From Armigeres subalbatus (Eukaryota > Arthropoda > Insecta > Diptera > Culicidae), in NCBI RefSeq assembly GCF_024139115.2, contig NC_085140.1, positions 432,821,240 through 432,885,239 of the forward strand: a stretch of 64,000 nucleotides of DNA, read 5' to 3'. Positions 44,926-57,172 of the stretch are shown piece by piece. Under the pieces are notes generated by a model. That model saw only the letters and a list, made by a program, of their open reading frames with translations. It did no database searches and was not told where the DNA came from. Position numbers and translations under genes: made by a program. Positions within the stretch are counted from its first letter, which is position 1. The number at the start of each line of letters is the position of its first letter.

Positions 44926-47060
44926 CAGGGCTGGTAGCGACCGAAACCACTCAAATTAGTGACTTTAGTGACCAAAGCTGGCGAAAAAAGGGACCAAAAA
45001 ATGACTTTCTTCAGTTGTAGAAAAAGCGACCAACTAGTGACTTCCAATTTCAGTTGCAAGTTCGATGAGACGAAATCAAGCGTTTTTTTGGTCGAAGGAG
45101 AATATTTTTTCCGTATATTGTGGCGGAAAACATCTTTTATTCACCACTCTTCTATTAAAAGAAACTCAGAAGAGAAACGAAAATCGTACACGCTAACTTT
45201 TGTCTAATCAGTGTCTAAGTAAAATTGTATTGCCCTCTCTTTTAACCCCACGGAAATTCTACTCAATATCAGTCAAAAGTAGGACTACTCAAAAGTATGA
45301 GTAGTCTTGCAAGCAAATCAACCACTGGAAGTGCGAAATATGGTTAGGATCACTCATAACACCTGTTTTTCTTTCGCGAAAATGATTTCTCGGCGAAAAA
45401 CTGCGATCTGCGATCATTGGATTCTACTTTAGCAAGTTGCAGAAAATTCTACGATTTGTGACAGGTGCCACGGAAGTTTTTGGAATTTTCAGTGCGACAG
45501 GAACAACAGTACAGATCGTTTTGGTAGAAAACGAAGCGAAACTTATAAAGTACAACGAGCCTGTGATTGAACGCTCGACCTCCTGCTTGTAATGAGGACC
45601 ATGCGCTTTGAACTTTTAAATATTTTTCCTCAAAAATACGCAAATTTTCCGACTTGCAGTGCGTATTCATAAACGATTTTTGCTATGGAATTCGACAGCG
45701 CATCAAAATTGGGAAGACTTGATCTCCTTTCTACACTGAGAAAAATTCCATGGTAATGGTTACTATTTTGTAGAATACACCATGTTTTTAAAACAACCAC
45801 AAATCTCGCTTAACAATTGATTAGGGCCTACAATGAAAAGTAAACAAATTCAATTTTAACACCCTTCGATAGCATCCTCTAATAGCTACTTATAGTATAA
45901 AAATGTTCCGCATCTTCAATTAAATTACTTGGAAAAAACTAATTTTTCATTGGGCCTATTACGTGTTATTTTCAAAATATGTGTAGGTCCACCCTAAAAA
46001 ACGGCCAAGCCACTCGTTTTTTTCTGTCTGGGATAAGCCTTCTCCAACTTCGGGCCGATAACAAGATTTTTTTCCGAACCGTCATCGGCCCGACCTCGGA
46101 GAGAGAAAATTTCCCCTCCCGAAAAGCCTTATCCCGTGTTTACTTTCGAAAAATGCCATAAACAAAGGGTCTATGAATGACAAGCAAATGCAGAATGACT
46201 TATCAAGAAGGCCTATTCCGGAGAAACAAATGAAAATAGACTTAAAATTTTATTTTAACGATTTCGACACATTTTTGCATGTTTTCGATGCAATTAAGGT
46301 TATGGATGGATAGATAGTGTTGATTATGTGCTTTTAGGAGCTTTTGCTGCTTAAAATATCATAAACCTGGGAAATAGGAATAGAAATTGTGATGCATTTT
46401 TTTCGAACGGCATTTTCTCAATGTTTACGTTTTGGCTGTAGGCCCTTTTCAAATGTTACGCGAGAAATTTTCAGTTACATTAACCACGCATTCGGACAAA
46501 TTCACCACTGATTCAGTTCATGCAACAACATTCCACCAGGACCACAGTTGATTTTTACTGCGCGCATGGTAAAATCAAACGGGTTTGTTGTCTGCTGAAA
46601 ATCGTCGGTGCGTATTCTTAAATTAACCCTCGGAATGGTAGTTTCGACCGCAACATTTTTTTGCGTGTATGATATCTACCCAATATTTTTTTTAGAGCAA
46701 ACCCCTCATTACATCTTTCCAATTACAAAAAAATGACAACAAATTATATTTTCTTGTTTTTATAGAATTCTTTTTATTTTGATGACTAATGAGGGATCAA
46801 TTCTCTTCAAATTGAGGCTCAAAACAACTCAAAATCCTAAAATCCTGAAATTGTGGTGGAATGTTGACATTTTTATCAATGAAGATCATTAGGTTTATTT
46901 ATGGATTTGTGCTGTGAAAAATGATAACATTTGGTCATTCATTGGGAGAAGTTGTTCAAACTTTGCGTGGCCACTAAAAAACATCTTTAGGAGGAACAAA
47001 ACACAGTAACTAATAGAGTAAATAAGGTTGTCAATCAAAAAATAACTCGCCACATAACGA
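44926..47060. mobile_element. CAGGGCTGGTAGCG element, copy 2, truncated and interrupted
   Basis: Follows copy 1 (16383) from CAGGGCTGGTAGCGACCGAA through GATGAGACGAAATCAAGCG to TAACTCGCCACATAACGA, then stops short of the right end. Relative to copy 1 it has about 1 kb extra at 45735-46735. Confidence 0.75.
45735..46735. mobile_element. Insertion within copy 2, TACAC-ended
   Basis: Present only in copy 2. It starts near TACACTGAGAAAAATTCC and ends near AACATTTTTTTGCGTGTA, whose reverse complement TACACGCAAAAAAATG is similar to the start. Contains TTCGGGCCGATAACAAGA mirrored by CCGTCATCGGCCCGA, a local hairpin. Boundaries are approximate; no coding region seen. Confidence 0.5.
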
Positions 47061-47534
47061 TAAATTCAAGTGTCTGTTCACTTGGATCGTAGTGCACCAG
47101 TTCTGATCAATCACTAAGTAGAAACCATTTACATTGTACAGTCTGTCTAAGCCAAGCTAAAGCAGCGTTACTAGAAGCTGTTACTTAGAATACTGATTAA
47201 ATGTGGAACAAGTAACACACTTGTTTTAGTTAACTTCGACAAAATATTTGAACTGAATCACCATTCATGATACCTGAGAATCTATCTCAACTACATATCG
47301 TCAGATCTTTGTCTTCCAAGTTATAATCCAAATCGAGTTCACTTCACTGACGTCGGTTCTTCCATTGATGCGATCTGTCCAAGAAATATGCTTTTCAAGG
47401 AATACCAAATAACTCTCGACAAATTACTATTCTCTTCCTATTTTTCTAAATAATGAATATGTATGTCAATTGCAGCAACAAAGATGCGTGTATTGGTCGA
47501 AAGACCCTTCATGATTACTTTTGTATTGGCCCTA

Positions 47535-48651
47535 GGGTGGCTCAAATTAGTATGGGAAAAACTTTTTTCATTTTTTTTATGGGCCGCCCTCTTATTCGGC
47601 TCTATTTGATGCCCTGATGCTCTGGACAAAATTTCAGCCAAATCGGTTAATGTTTGAGCAGTGCTAAACTCGTTGGAAGTTTATATGCAAAAATGTATGC
47701 AGAAACATCCAAAAACGGTGATTTGCAGTTGGACGGCAAAATTTACGATCAAGAACAATGATACTCATTCAGTTCTTGTAGAATTAAATACAGAATGTTA
47801 TGCAGAAAACCGCGAGAAGATTAGAGTTTGCCCGGCTAAGTTATTAGCATTTCTCTGAAGTGGGGTTTGAGCAAATTTCGTTTCTTTTACCTTTGAAAAA
47901 AAAAAATTCACCCCTACAACACTCCAGTAAAATGCTAATATCTTTGCCTAATAAACTCTAATTTTCTCGCGGTTTTCAGCATAACATTTTGTATTTAATT
48001 ATACAAGAACTGAATGAGTTTCATTGTTCTTGATCGTAAATTGTGCCGTCCAACTGCAAATCACTGTTTTTGGATATTTCTGCATACATTTTTGCAGACC
48101 CGTAATGCTGGGTAGACACCTTTGCGTGGTGTGTTACGGGGTAAGATCTACCACGGTTGCATTGCCAGCTACAGGCAAATCCTGACCCAACGATTACCTT
48201 CCTCATTATCCAACTCCGTGGTACTTATGAGGGTGTCGCTAAGTCGGTGGCCTCTCGTTAAGTAAGTACTACATCAACACTTCCTTCCTCTCCCTAGTTA
48301 CGGTGAAGATGGGCGTGGCCAGGAGTAGTAATCCTCATGCTTTTGTTATTTTTGTTTAAGACTGGAATCAAGGACCACTCCCTTTCTTGATTTCTGATAG
48401 CATTCTAGATAAGGATCTCAAAAGTAAAACATGAGTATCACTAGTGTCCAATCTACGAATTACACCGTAACAATGCTAATGCTAATGCTATTTCTGCATA
48501 CATTTTTGCATATAAACTTCCAACGAGCTTAGCACCGCCCAAACGTTGGCCGATTTGGCTGAAATTTTGTCCAGAGCATCAGGGCATCAAAAAGAGCCGA
48601 AGAAGAGGGCGGCCCATCAAAAAATTTGTAAAAGTGTTTTTTGAGCCACCC
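47535..48651. mobile_element. Foldback MITE family B, full copy (TA target site)
   Basis: GGGTGGCTCAAATTAGTATG at the left and GTTTTTTGAGCCACCC at the right; TA at 47533-47534 and 48652-48653. The arms share GCCCTGATGCTCTGGACAAA and AAACTCGTTGGAAGTTTATA in inverted form. A SINE sits in one arm. Confidence 0.88.
48097..48488 (+). mobile_element. SINE-like insertion with perfect 22-bp target duplication
   Basis: TATTTCTGCATACATTTTTG plus CA is found at 48075-48096 and again at 48489-48510. The 392-bp insert starts GACCCGTAATGCTGGGTAG and ends in a TAATGC triplet tail. The tail and long duplication show target-primed reverse transcription; I see no tRNA-like box B at its 5' end, so the promoter type is unknown. 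Confidence 0.87.
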
Positions 48652-49215
48652 TAATGGCCCCCTTCCCATTGCTTAATCTATGGCAACGAGAAGGTGAACT
48701 CGCTGGCAAAGGTAGGCGTACAGAAAGGTGAAGTTTATGATAGGCAAATCTTGAACAACGCGTTGAACAACTCTTCAAAATAAGCAAATGAATTGGTCAC
48801 ACAACTTGGTCGGTGGATATTCTCTATACTTCTTAGAGTTTCTGCGCGCGCGCGTTGTTCAGAGGTGGGAACTTAAGTCGAAGCTTCATTCACGTGATGT
48901 CGAGACTTATGTCGAATCACTATTCGAATCTATCCTTAGGTCGCCATGAGTATCTTGGTCAATGTCCCTTTCCCAGTGCCGTAGCGTGCGGATGGCCAGG
49001 TTGGCACCCGCTAAGGACGCCAGAGATTTTTTGAGAAATTGAGCGCGAAAAAATATATCTTTATTTTTCAATCAACATGGCAAACCAACCCAGGTTTTTT
49101 GCCATTTTTCGGTATTTGAGCTTTACGGTCACTCAGCTGAGGTCTCATGCTTTACAGCAGGGATAACATTTTACAAATTCACTAGTTCAAAGGATTCAGA
49201 TTCAAGTTATTATTC
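48652..49215. other. Intron, no recognised element
   Basis: Unassigned sequence. Confidence 0.4.
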
Positions 49216-49219
49216 CTAG

Positions 49220-49480
49220 AGATAGCAAATATGGTCTGACTCTGACCAAACCATCCCCGATGAGTGGCGGAAAGATTTGATCATCGTCATTCCTAAGAAC
49301 AGCATCTTATCCCGGGATGTCACAAAGCACCGGTGCATTTTGCTGATCTCTTGTGTATCCAAGGTCGTTGAGAAGTTGGTGAACCGGCGGCTGCGTGAAG
49401 AAGCAGAAAAAAAGTTTTGAGATCTGGCAGGAAGGGTTCCGCCCAGGGTTCGGTACGAACACATACACTCCTGGCCAAAA
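49220..49480 (+). pseudogene. Non-LTR reverse transcriptase fragment (third family)
   Basis: IPDEWRKDLIIVIPKNS and KHRCILLISCVSKVVEKLVN, then RRLREEAEK, fit the N-terminal RT segment WxxxxIxPIPK...YRPISLLSxxxKxxExxV of non-LTR elements. Followed at about 49470 by CACTCCTGGCCAAAAGTTTG, a Tc1-like terminal sequence. Confidence 0.7.
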
Positions 49481-50879
49481 GTTTGAGTTTACCCTTGAAA
49501 AATATAGGCAAAAGTTTTTGGCCGTATTTTTGCTGTCTACTAAAATATTACCTAAAACATGTTGATTTTTCTCGAAACTGAGCCCACAAAATTTCGAAAT
49601 AAAAAGTGGAATGGAATCTTTGAGAAACATTGATAAAATTTCGATGGAAAAATTTTGTTCCATTTTTAATAGCCGAATATTGTCTACAGTACATTTTTTG
49701 GCCTTTTGTTTGGAAACTCACTTTCTTAAATATGTGTTTTGCCTGAATTGAAATGTTTATTTAAATTGTTACCGAGCCTAGTTGACCTAGTAGAACAATC
49801 AACTCAAACTCCAAACTGAGGTGCTAAATCATTGTATTTAGTCATTTCTGAATCAAAAAACATACGCATGGCCTTAAAAAGCTTATATGGACATGATCGT
49901 TTACTATCGATTTTGTTCTGGACATACTTAATTGATCTGGTAGAATACAGAATGATTTAGAGGGCTTAGAACATCCGGTTTGGACATATGGGTATGATGT
50001 GTTACTATCAATGTTGTACAAAGCGTAAGTTAACTGGTAGACAAAGTTTTATTACATGACAGCTATCAGTATGCAATCTACGAAATACTCTGTTACAACG
50101 CAACGCAACGCATAATTTTTCAAAGTTTTATGGGACATAAAAATATTCTTTATGGAATCTCCCGAACTATTTTATGGATTTATGGTAGCGTTTTATGGAA
50201 TATTCAGATGTTATTTATGGATCGTTTTTCATTTTTTCATGGATTGTTTTTGCACATAAAACGGTGCAAAGTAAAGGCTGCCATCCTAAACAGACCTGAC
50301 ACGACATCCCTCCGACGAGACAGTAGGCCTTCAATAGGGCTTGGACCCCTTCGTCCTTCCATAATCCTTGCTTTTGCCCGAAGTTTCCTCACAGGGCGCA
50401 CCTTTCAGGTACTATTCAGGAATTAACTAATCTTTTAATTACATAAGTATGGAACATGGTTATTATGAAGAACAGTATTGCCATATGCAGAAGACTGGGG
50501 TACCCCGATCTGCCGGTAACGCCATGAAAGGTGTGTTCTGGTCACTTCCCCCGAACATTTATATCCTCGTCGATGTTGGCGATATGTTGTTGGCAATCGT
50601 TAAGACACTTCAGCTCGTACGCGAAAAAGGGCACAATCCGCCATCAGTAGTGATGTGCTTTGCTAGGTCAGCTCTTTGAGTTTCACTATGACTGTCAGTT
50701 CAAATCCGCCGTTGGAGAAGCCCGTTGTGCGGGCCAAGCGTCAAGTTGGGAGAGTATCCCATCCCCAACAGGAAAATCTTGAAAGTTTTTGGTCAAAGTC
50801 AATTGTAGGACCGGAGTCAATCTGGTTCGGACGCTTTCCAAAACGCACTCAACCAATAACAGGATCCTCGGGTTAAGAA
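49481..50879. other. Intron, unassigned
   Basis: Repeated words such as TTTATGGATTTATGG near 50160-50230 and an ACGCA repeat at 50096-50110. No gene or clear element recognised; the open frames at 50449-50876 are not identified. Confidence 0.35.
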
Positions 50880-51032
50880 CATTATTTTGACCTTTTTAGT
50901 GGAATGTCTTCACTTGTCATAAGACGAGTTTGTACCTTCCCATTTAATTCCACCACTTGATTGTACCTTGACAGATACGTATTTCGACCTTACTGTGTAG
51001 GTCGAAACACGTATCTGTCAAGGAACAATCAA
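50880..51032 (+). mobile_element. Short element with hairpin end and target duplication
   Basis: AGGATCCTCGGGTTAAGAAC before and AGGATGCTCGAGTTAAAGAA after are an imperfect duplication of about 20 bp. The right part is a hairpin: GACAGATACGTATTTCGACC against GGTCGAAACACGTATCTGTC. Shares its sequence with 32895-33040. Confidence 0.6.
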
Positions 51033-52299
51033 GGATGCTCGAGTTAAAGAACGGGCAAGCTAGCATTAATACCGCCTTCTCTACGGCCTGGAAGTTACCT
51101 GCATCGCTAACCATAACCTGATCAAAACCCTGTAGCCGACCTTTAACTCATACGTTCGAGCCGCCTTTGGATTGCTACCTTGGATACACTGCCCAAGATC
51201 GCATATTTGTCGCATATAAATAGGAAATTCAACAAAGATGGAACTGATATGCGATCATAGTCAGTACACCAGCCAAGTCTTCCTGTGCCGAGGCAGGCAT
51301 CGTGCAATTCAGTCATGAATCCTTATCATGATCCCTTTCCTTATCGAAGGGGACCAGATTCTGCACACGATAGCCGGCGTCGGTTTCTCCCCAGTGGCGC
51401 GAGTCCACTGGCATGGAGTGAGAAGCTGGCACGCAGCCAAACATCAACAGCTTCACAGCACACGATTTCCGAAGGGGTGATAACTCGGTGGCTTTGAGAA
51501 GGTCGGTTGCCGAGCTTTATTAAAGAAAGTTCAACCAACATGATTATCCCGACGAGTTTTTAAGACATATAGCTACCCTTCCAGGACCTTTCCGGAGTCG
51601 AATATAAGGGCCGGCGATTTCCGTCAGCCGTCCCTGTGAGGGGCGGAACATCTGGATTCGAAAGACAGTGTGAGACTACTGAGAAATGTCCTGGAGGACT
51701 TCCACTACTGGACAGCTGCAGAAATTCAAGGGAAGCATATCGGCCTGGACGAACTTAATCAACCTGAAGGATCACCAAATCATCACCCGAGTCGGACACA
51801 CGCCACACGGACATACAGACAAATGCTAGGTTTCCTGGGATACCTGTCAGCGTCAGGGACGCGCTTTCGGACAACCCAACCAGCATCACTACAACGCCAG
51901 CTAGAGGTAAAAGATTGGACAGTATGCATTTTACCATATTTTGCGATATAAGCTTCATGCTTGTTGAGCACCCATTTTGACTTGAGGGATCTGGCTGATT
52001 TTTTTACAGTAGCTTCTGGAAGCGAAAAAAAACTCTATTTTCAGGTTTTTGGTATTTTTCATATAAGGGTACCGTACGAGGGTAATCTCGTGTTAACACC
52101 CACAAAACTGGGCGGTCGAGCTTTCTTTGAGCTCTCCCAAGGTTGGAAGGCTACCAAATGATACCTGGATCTCCACTGTACGATTGGTCTCGGATTTCTG
52201 AATCGAACCACCTTAAAATTATTCACATATGTTACCTTTGTCGACCAGATTTTAATTTCAAACTAATTTAAAAGTATAAGATCTAAGATTTATCAATGT
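51033..52299. other. Intron, unassigned
   Basis: Moderate GC and several open frames of 60-95 codons on both strands, none recognised. Possibly a decayed retroelement. Confidence 0.3.
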
Positions 52300-52301
52300 T
52301 A

Positions 52302-54722
52302 GTACCGTGATGTGCCCTAATTTCGCGCGCGCCCTAACTTCGCGCATTATAAAATCATTTATTTTTTTCAATTTTTAGGTACCAGTCAAAATTGAAAAAT
52401 CTGGAGGATTACAAAATATCATTGTTGTTGAATGTTTTTCACGAAAAAAATTGGAAAACAAACTTGGTTTAGTACACCAAATAAAATTATTTCAATTTGA
52501 TCCTCCCATCGACCGCCATATTTGCTTGTGCTTAGCACAGCGACGAAGAACATGACCCAAGTAAACAAATGATTTTACTGTACAAAACTGGCTACTTTTT
52601 GGAAATATTTGTATCCATTATGCTCTGTTGGATATGTTTATTCGTCATTACTATTGAAAAGTGTAAAATTTTATGAATTTTGTGTTTATTTAGACTTCCG
52701 CTTTGTGAGCGAAATTAGGTATATGAGAGTAATTATGGTGCCTAATTTCGTTTATTGTTGTTGCGTAGTTTCATTTCCAACATTCTAATGAAACAAAAGC
52801 AATATAATACACAGGACAGTTTTACACTGAATAGAGCCCGAAAAGTTCATTCCCATACGCTTTTTATCTAATTTTCAGGCGGATAACCACCGACATCGAC
52901 TAATGTTGACTTGAAAAATCTTATAGATCAGTGCCTGCAATAGCTACCAAATCCGATGTGTAAAATGATGCTAAAATGTGCGATGTGTAAAATGATGCTA
53001 AACTTAAGATAAAACTACAGCAGCTTTTTCGATAATGTATATAATATTGAAGATGTCTTGAACAAAACACATATTTGAACATGTCCTATGTAAGAGATAG
53101 CGGAATTTAAGACTTTCTTTCATGACGTCTCGAAAATTTAAACTTTTTTATACACCAGCTAAACATTGCTCATACAATGCTTTTTTTCTTAAAATATGGT
53201 TTATATATCAGAAGCAAACGATATTTTAGGAATTATGACTTGTGCCAACTAAAATGCATAAAGTAAAATCTAAGCAAAGCTCCAGGGTCGAAATATAGGC
53301 ACATACCATTTCGACTAAAGAATGGGTCACTGACGGCTGTCTGATACCGTTATCTGCATATTTTGAACAATGGATGCATGCTTCTATTGGTTAATTGATT
53401 ATATTTCATCAAACCAATAACGATATTCAATTCCAAACATGAGCGAAGTTAGGAACACTTTTGCGCGAAATTAGGAACTATCCTATTTTCTTGCGCGAAA
53501 TAAGGAGCATACAACGGTCTCGGATTCATATTCCATTTTTTTTTTTTAATAGCAGCAAAATTTGCCAGTAACATTTTTTTGAGAACCTAGAATCCTTCTA
53601 CTACGTGATGCAGTAGCAAATGTTTCCAAATGGCCACTACATGTTTTTTAATGAACGTTTTAACTTTGTCAGATCTCAAGACTCAAGACTCCATCACAAT
53701 GTTTTGAGAATTAATGACTGCATCGCTTGTCTGTAATAGTGAGGCAATTGGTACGGAAAAGTGCAACAGCGATAGATAAATTTTGTTTACAACTGGGGTG
53801 GGTGGAAATGGGGTGTTAAAAATATGCCAGCTGATGCATAATGTTGCCAGACTTGACGAAATGTTTATTCTATATCACAACACATGTTCACGGTGTATCA
53901 AATATATGGGTATTTATCGGTTTAAAATTTTTTATTCACCACTTGCAATTTAACAGCAGCTTACATAACATGTTTAAATATTTATTTCTGGTATATTTGT
54001 TCAATCCGACAAACAGCAATGATTTTTTCCAATAAACAAATCTGGCAACGGAGAAGAGATGATTATTTCCTTGTGTATGCACATCTTTGTTTGCGTGTTG
54101 GCTGGCGTATACGTTGTATTGTTCGGATTGAATGAAGTTGCATCGCGTAGATTTTGAACTCACCATTTCACTTATTGCGCTAGTGAATTTGAGTCTTCCG
54201 CATTTTATTGCATTCACAATACGGTCGTCAAATTTGTCTCTCACTTCGATTTTTGGGAAGCAGTTTTCGACAGTTTTTGGACGCGAAGTGAATGAATTGG
54301 TAGTCAATATTGAAGAAAAATGTGAAACTCAGTTAGTGAATATGTTTTAGGAGTGATTAAATCAAGAAAACAGTGGGGAAAGATCAAGTGAAAAATCAAG
54401 TGCGTGTGTATGTGTTTGCTCCGAACGTTCGGAGTTAGTATGCGTTTGAAAAAAATACGAATGCCGGCTCAGGAAAAAAGGCAGTTTTCATCGTTTTTCC
54501 TGCAATTCTTCAGAAATTGTTAATTTGGATAAGTGAAAAACTAATATGGAAATGCCATGAATATATTATGATGGAGGTAAGTCGGCAAATAGCGCAAAAA
54601 TATTGAATTTAGTTCTAAACTTTATTAGTATTAGTGCGGATTCGAATAAAATCATCGTCATTATCGGATTGATTACGGTTTATAGAGCCTTAAGTGCGCG
54701 AAATTAGGGTACTTCACGGTAC
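52302..54722. mobile_element. 2.4-kb TIR element, TA target site
   Basis: Left end GTACCGTGATGTGCCCTAAT and right end (reverse complement) GTACCGTGAAGTACCCTAAT, each followed by TTCGCGC. TA at 52300-52301 and 54723-54724. The interior has more GCGCGAAATTAGG-like motifs (53485-53515). No transposase recognised. Its right half is present inverted at 2070-3060. Confidence 0.85.
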
Positions 54723-54724
54723 TA

Positions 54725-55697
54725 TTATGATTTATTGATAAATTTTTGCCTATAGAAGGTCCCAAAATTGGACCTGAGGGTGGCCTTTGAAGCCACTCCC
54801 CAAACAAGTGCCCATGGCCTTGGTATACACGACGAGTGAAGAACTGATTCAAATATCAAAATTCATATGAATAAAGATAAAAAGAAAGAAAGAATAACTC
54901 TGGTGTAGTTTGAGAATAAAATGCTTATCTCAGCTAAAATGCTGAACTTGTTTTTTGAACACCCTGGTACAAACAATGCGGCACTTTCTGAACCAAAAAT
55001 ATGCAACAATGTCTTACTAACCCCAAGCAATTTTCGTGCATATTTTCACTATTAGAGATTGAACCCCTCTGGCCAATTGAGTCTTCGTGTTACGTCAATC
55101 AAACAAATAGACAGCGTAAAAATAGCATCCCTACCTTGCTGATTTGGCCCGCTAGGTACTTATCATGCTACTGCTACTGAAACCACTCCGGAAAGGGTCG
55201 TCAAAATGAGCAAAGCATTCCCATCATGCTCGCGGAAAATCAATGAAATATAGGTGACTAAATAATGTGCAACTTATCCATCGTTAGTAGCATAAGGACA
55301 CTCCGTGCAACACTCGAAAACTATAATACTTCTACCACAGACAAACAGACAAAACGCATGGAAAATTTACAGACAAAATATATCGTCCCGAAAACGCTAA
55401 CGACATCTGCTATTCAATCTATCTTGGGAAAATAACAAATCGAATCGAATCGAACATCAATATAATCGATTAACGCACAACGGGTGGCTGATATGTTATG
55501 AATCGATCAATTGATGGAATATTCTCATGCATAATGTCTGCTTGTTCTGTGCTTCTACCACACTACTAGAGGAAGTGCGAGGGCGTGTGAGGATTGGAAG
55601 CTAATCCGAAAGGAGACAGCATTTTCTTTATATTACAGCAAAACAAAGGTAAAGGAAAACGGAAAAAATGGAAAAACCCCAGGAAGCGGAAGCTTAC
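54725..55697. other. Intron, no recognised element
   Basis: Sequence up to the donor of exon 55698-55853; nothing supported. Confidence 0.4.
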
Positions 55698-55853
55698 TTT
55701 CACTTTGCGGGCCGCTCCCCGCCACCGATCGCTGGTCAGCGTCTTGCGAAGAATATTCTTCCGCTGCATGCGGAAAGAAATCTGACGCTGGAGGCGAACC
55801 CCACTTTCGAGCTGGTAGAAAAGTTCCTGGCGTTTGAGTTCCTTTTCCGTCAT
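55698..55853 (-). CDS. Piezo: Piezo exon: basic cytoplasmic linker
   Basis: 156 bp, 52 codons, phase 0 at both ends, acceptor ...cgccccaag and donor gtaagc. It encodes MTEKELKRQELFYQLESGV and then a strongly basic amphipathic run ending in RWRGAARKVK. The assignment rests on strand, phase match with both neighbours and an open frame with a protein-like composition. The Drosophila linker at this place is not similar in sequence, so certainty is lower than for the membrane exons. The intron after it is 14.1 kb and full of repeats. The in-frame ATG at the exon start could tempt a gene finder to call a separate small gene. Confidence 0.75.
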
Positions 55854-56302
55854 CTTGGGGCGGGTTCGAAGGCAAGCATTTCAATAGCATACGCACGCGA
55901 GTACAGCAATTTCAGGTTTTCGAGCGCGGCAGGGGATTGGTGCGTGCGGTTTGATGGGAGCCAATTATTCGATGCGGAGTGATGTTAATTTTCGATTTTG
56001 AGGAGGTGAGTGAGGTTTGGCAGTTGGGCAGCCGCGTAAATTTGGTTTCAGGTTTGACGAGAAAAAGCGCATTTTCATACGGGAAGAAAATATTAGTTTG
56101 AAACGTTAGCAGCTATTTGTTAGGAACGCATTCACTATTAATTGGGTGGTTAGTTACAATCCTCTAAAATTAGAACCTAATTGGGCGCTAGGGTAGGGGT
56201 TTTATTGCATTACAACTCAATTCTGCCTAGTAATGGTTAGTACTTTCTTATTAAGCTGGTTCAAATTCAACATATTAGTTCCCATTTGTCACTGATACTC
56301 AC
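55854..56302. other. Piezo intron, no recognised element
   Basis: 449 bp between the phase-0 ends of two Piezo exons. No repeat or conserved motif seen. Confidence 0.6.
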
Positions 56303-56591
56303 TCTTGGTCTCATAAGTAGCGATGATGTGATTGATATACAATAGTAACACAGCATCAGAACAACCGGATTGAGGTAGTAATCGGAGCCTAGATCACTGT
56401 TGAAGTACACGTACCGGATATCGGTCAAATTGTCACAGCTAGAGGACATAATTGGCGTCAGTGCAAAAATGCGGGCGATCGTTTCGTTCGCCGGTAGCAA
56501 CTGCTGGGGCCACGGATTCTGATACCCAAGGAAGCCGATGATGTGAACAATTAAAAACACTAATGTTATCCTTAAAACTACGCCAAACGCT
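56303..56591 (-). CDS. Piezo: Piezo exon: N-terminal membrane repeat
   Basis: 289 bp from acceptor tctcaacag to donor gtgagt. It encodes RAFGVVLRITLVFLIVHIIG, then YQNPWPQQLLPANETIARIF, matching the Drosophila segment with SYQTPWMQ. The exon ends after SDYYLNPVVLMLCYYCISI and LLMRPR, in phase 0. One N-glycosylation-type motif (NET) and two cysteine-containing loops are visible. In other Piezo proteins this point is followed by a poorly conserved cytoplasmic linker, which here begins in the next exon. Confidence 0.92.
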
Positions 56592-56652
56592 CTGTTGAGA
56601 TAAAAAAAAAAGATTATAAACGAATGCAGCTCAGATGGTTTTCCATTTGTAC

Positions 56653-57172
56653 CTGTCCAATTCCTTATAACAAGCCCACCATGTGGTAGATCCTAAAAAT
56701 ATTACAAAATAGATCCCACTGGGAACAGAGGGTTGTAGGACTGCTGCCAACAAGAGCATTGCAACGCTGAGCAGAACTCCGAGTTTGGTGAGAAACGCAA
56801 GCTTCTCTCTACTGACTGGGTTCGGATCAGCTCTCAGCGAGATTACGTCCGGTGCTTCCAGTGAGCTCGGAGTGGTGGATGCCTGCTGTTCCGCTCCTAC
56901 CATGTTTTCGTCGCCTAGCTTCTTCAATATCACATACACTACTATCGCCGTGAGACACATGATGATCTCCGGCGAAATCCAATACGTGACTACTGCGGCA
57001 TCCAGGTCTTTGAACTTGACCAACCCAATGTGGCGAAGCAGAACCTCCAGAAATTGGCACGACTCTATCAGCTGATCGCCTAGTGCAATCAACACAATTT
57101 GAAACGCTATATGACCCAGTAACAGCAATATGCTGATAACTATGTAGAGCTTAAAATAAATCCCTGTGGAAC
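56653..57172 (-). CDS. Piezo: Piezo exon: N-terminal transmembrane helices
   Basis: 520 bp, acceptor ttcttcag, donor gtacaa. The translation starts GSTGIYFKLYIVIS and has a hydrophobic helix ending in GHIAFQIVLIALGD. LLRHIGLVKFKDLDA follows, a conserved Piezo stretch (Drosophila LLRHIGFVSFIDLQ), then another helix around PEIIMCLTAIVVYVILKK. A charged linker rich in Ser, Pro and Ala comes next, and the exon closes with two hydrophobic stretches around AAVLQPSVPSGIYF and TTWWACYKELD. It ends in phase 2. The upstream intron is 438 bp and the downstream one only 61 bp. Confidence 0.93.
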
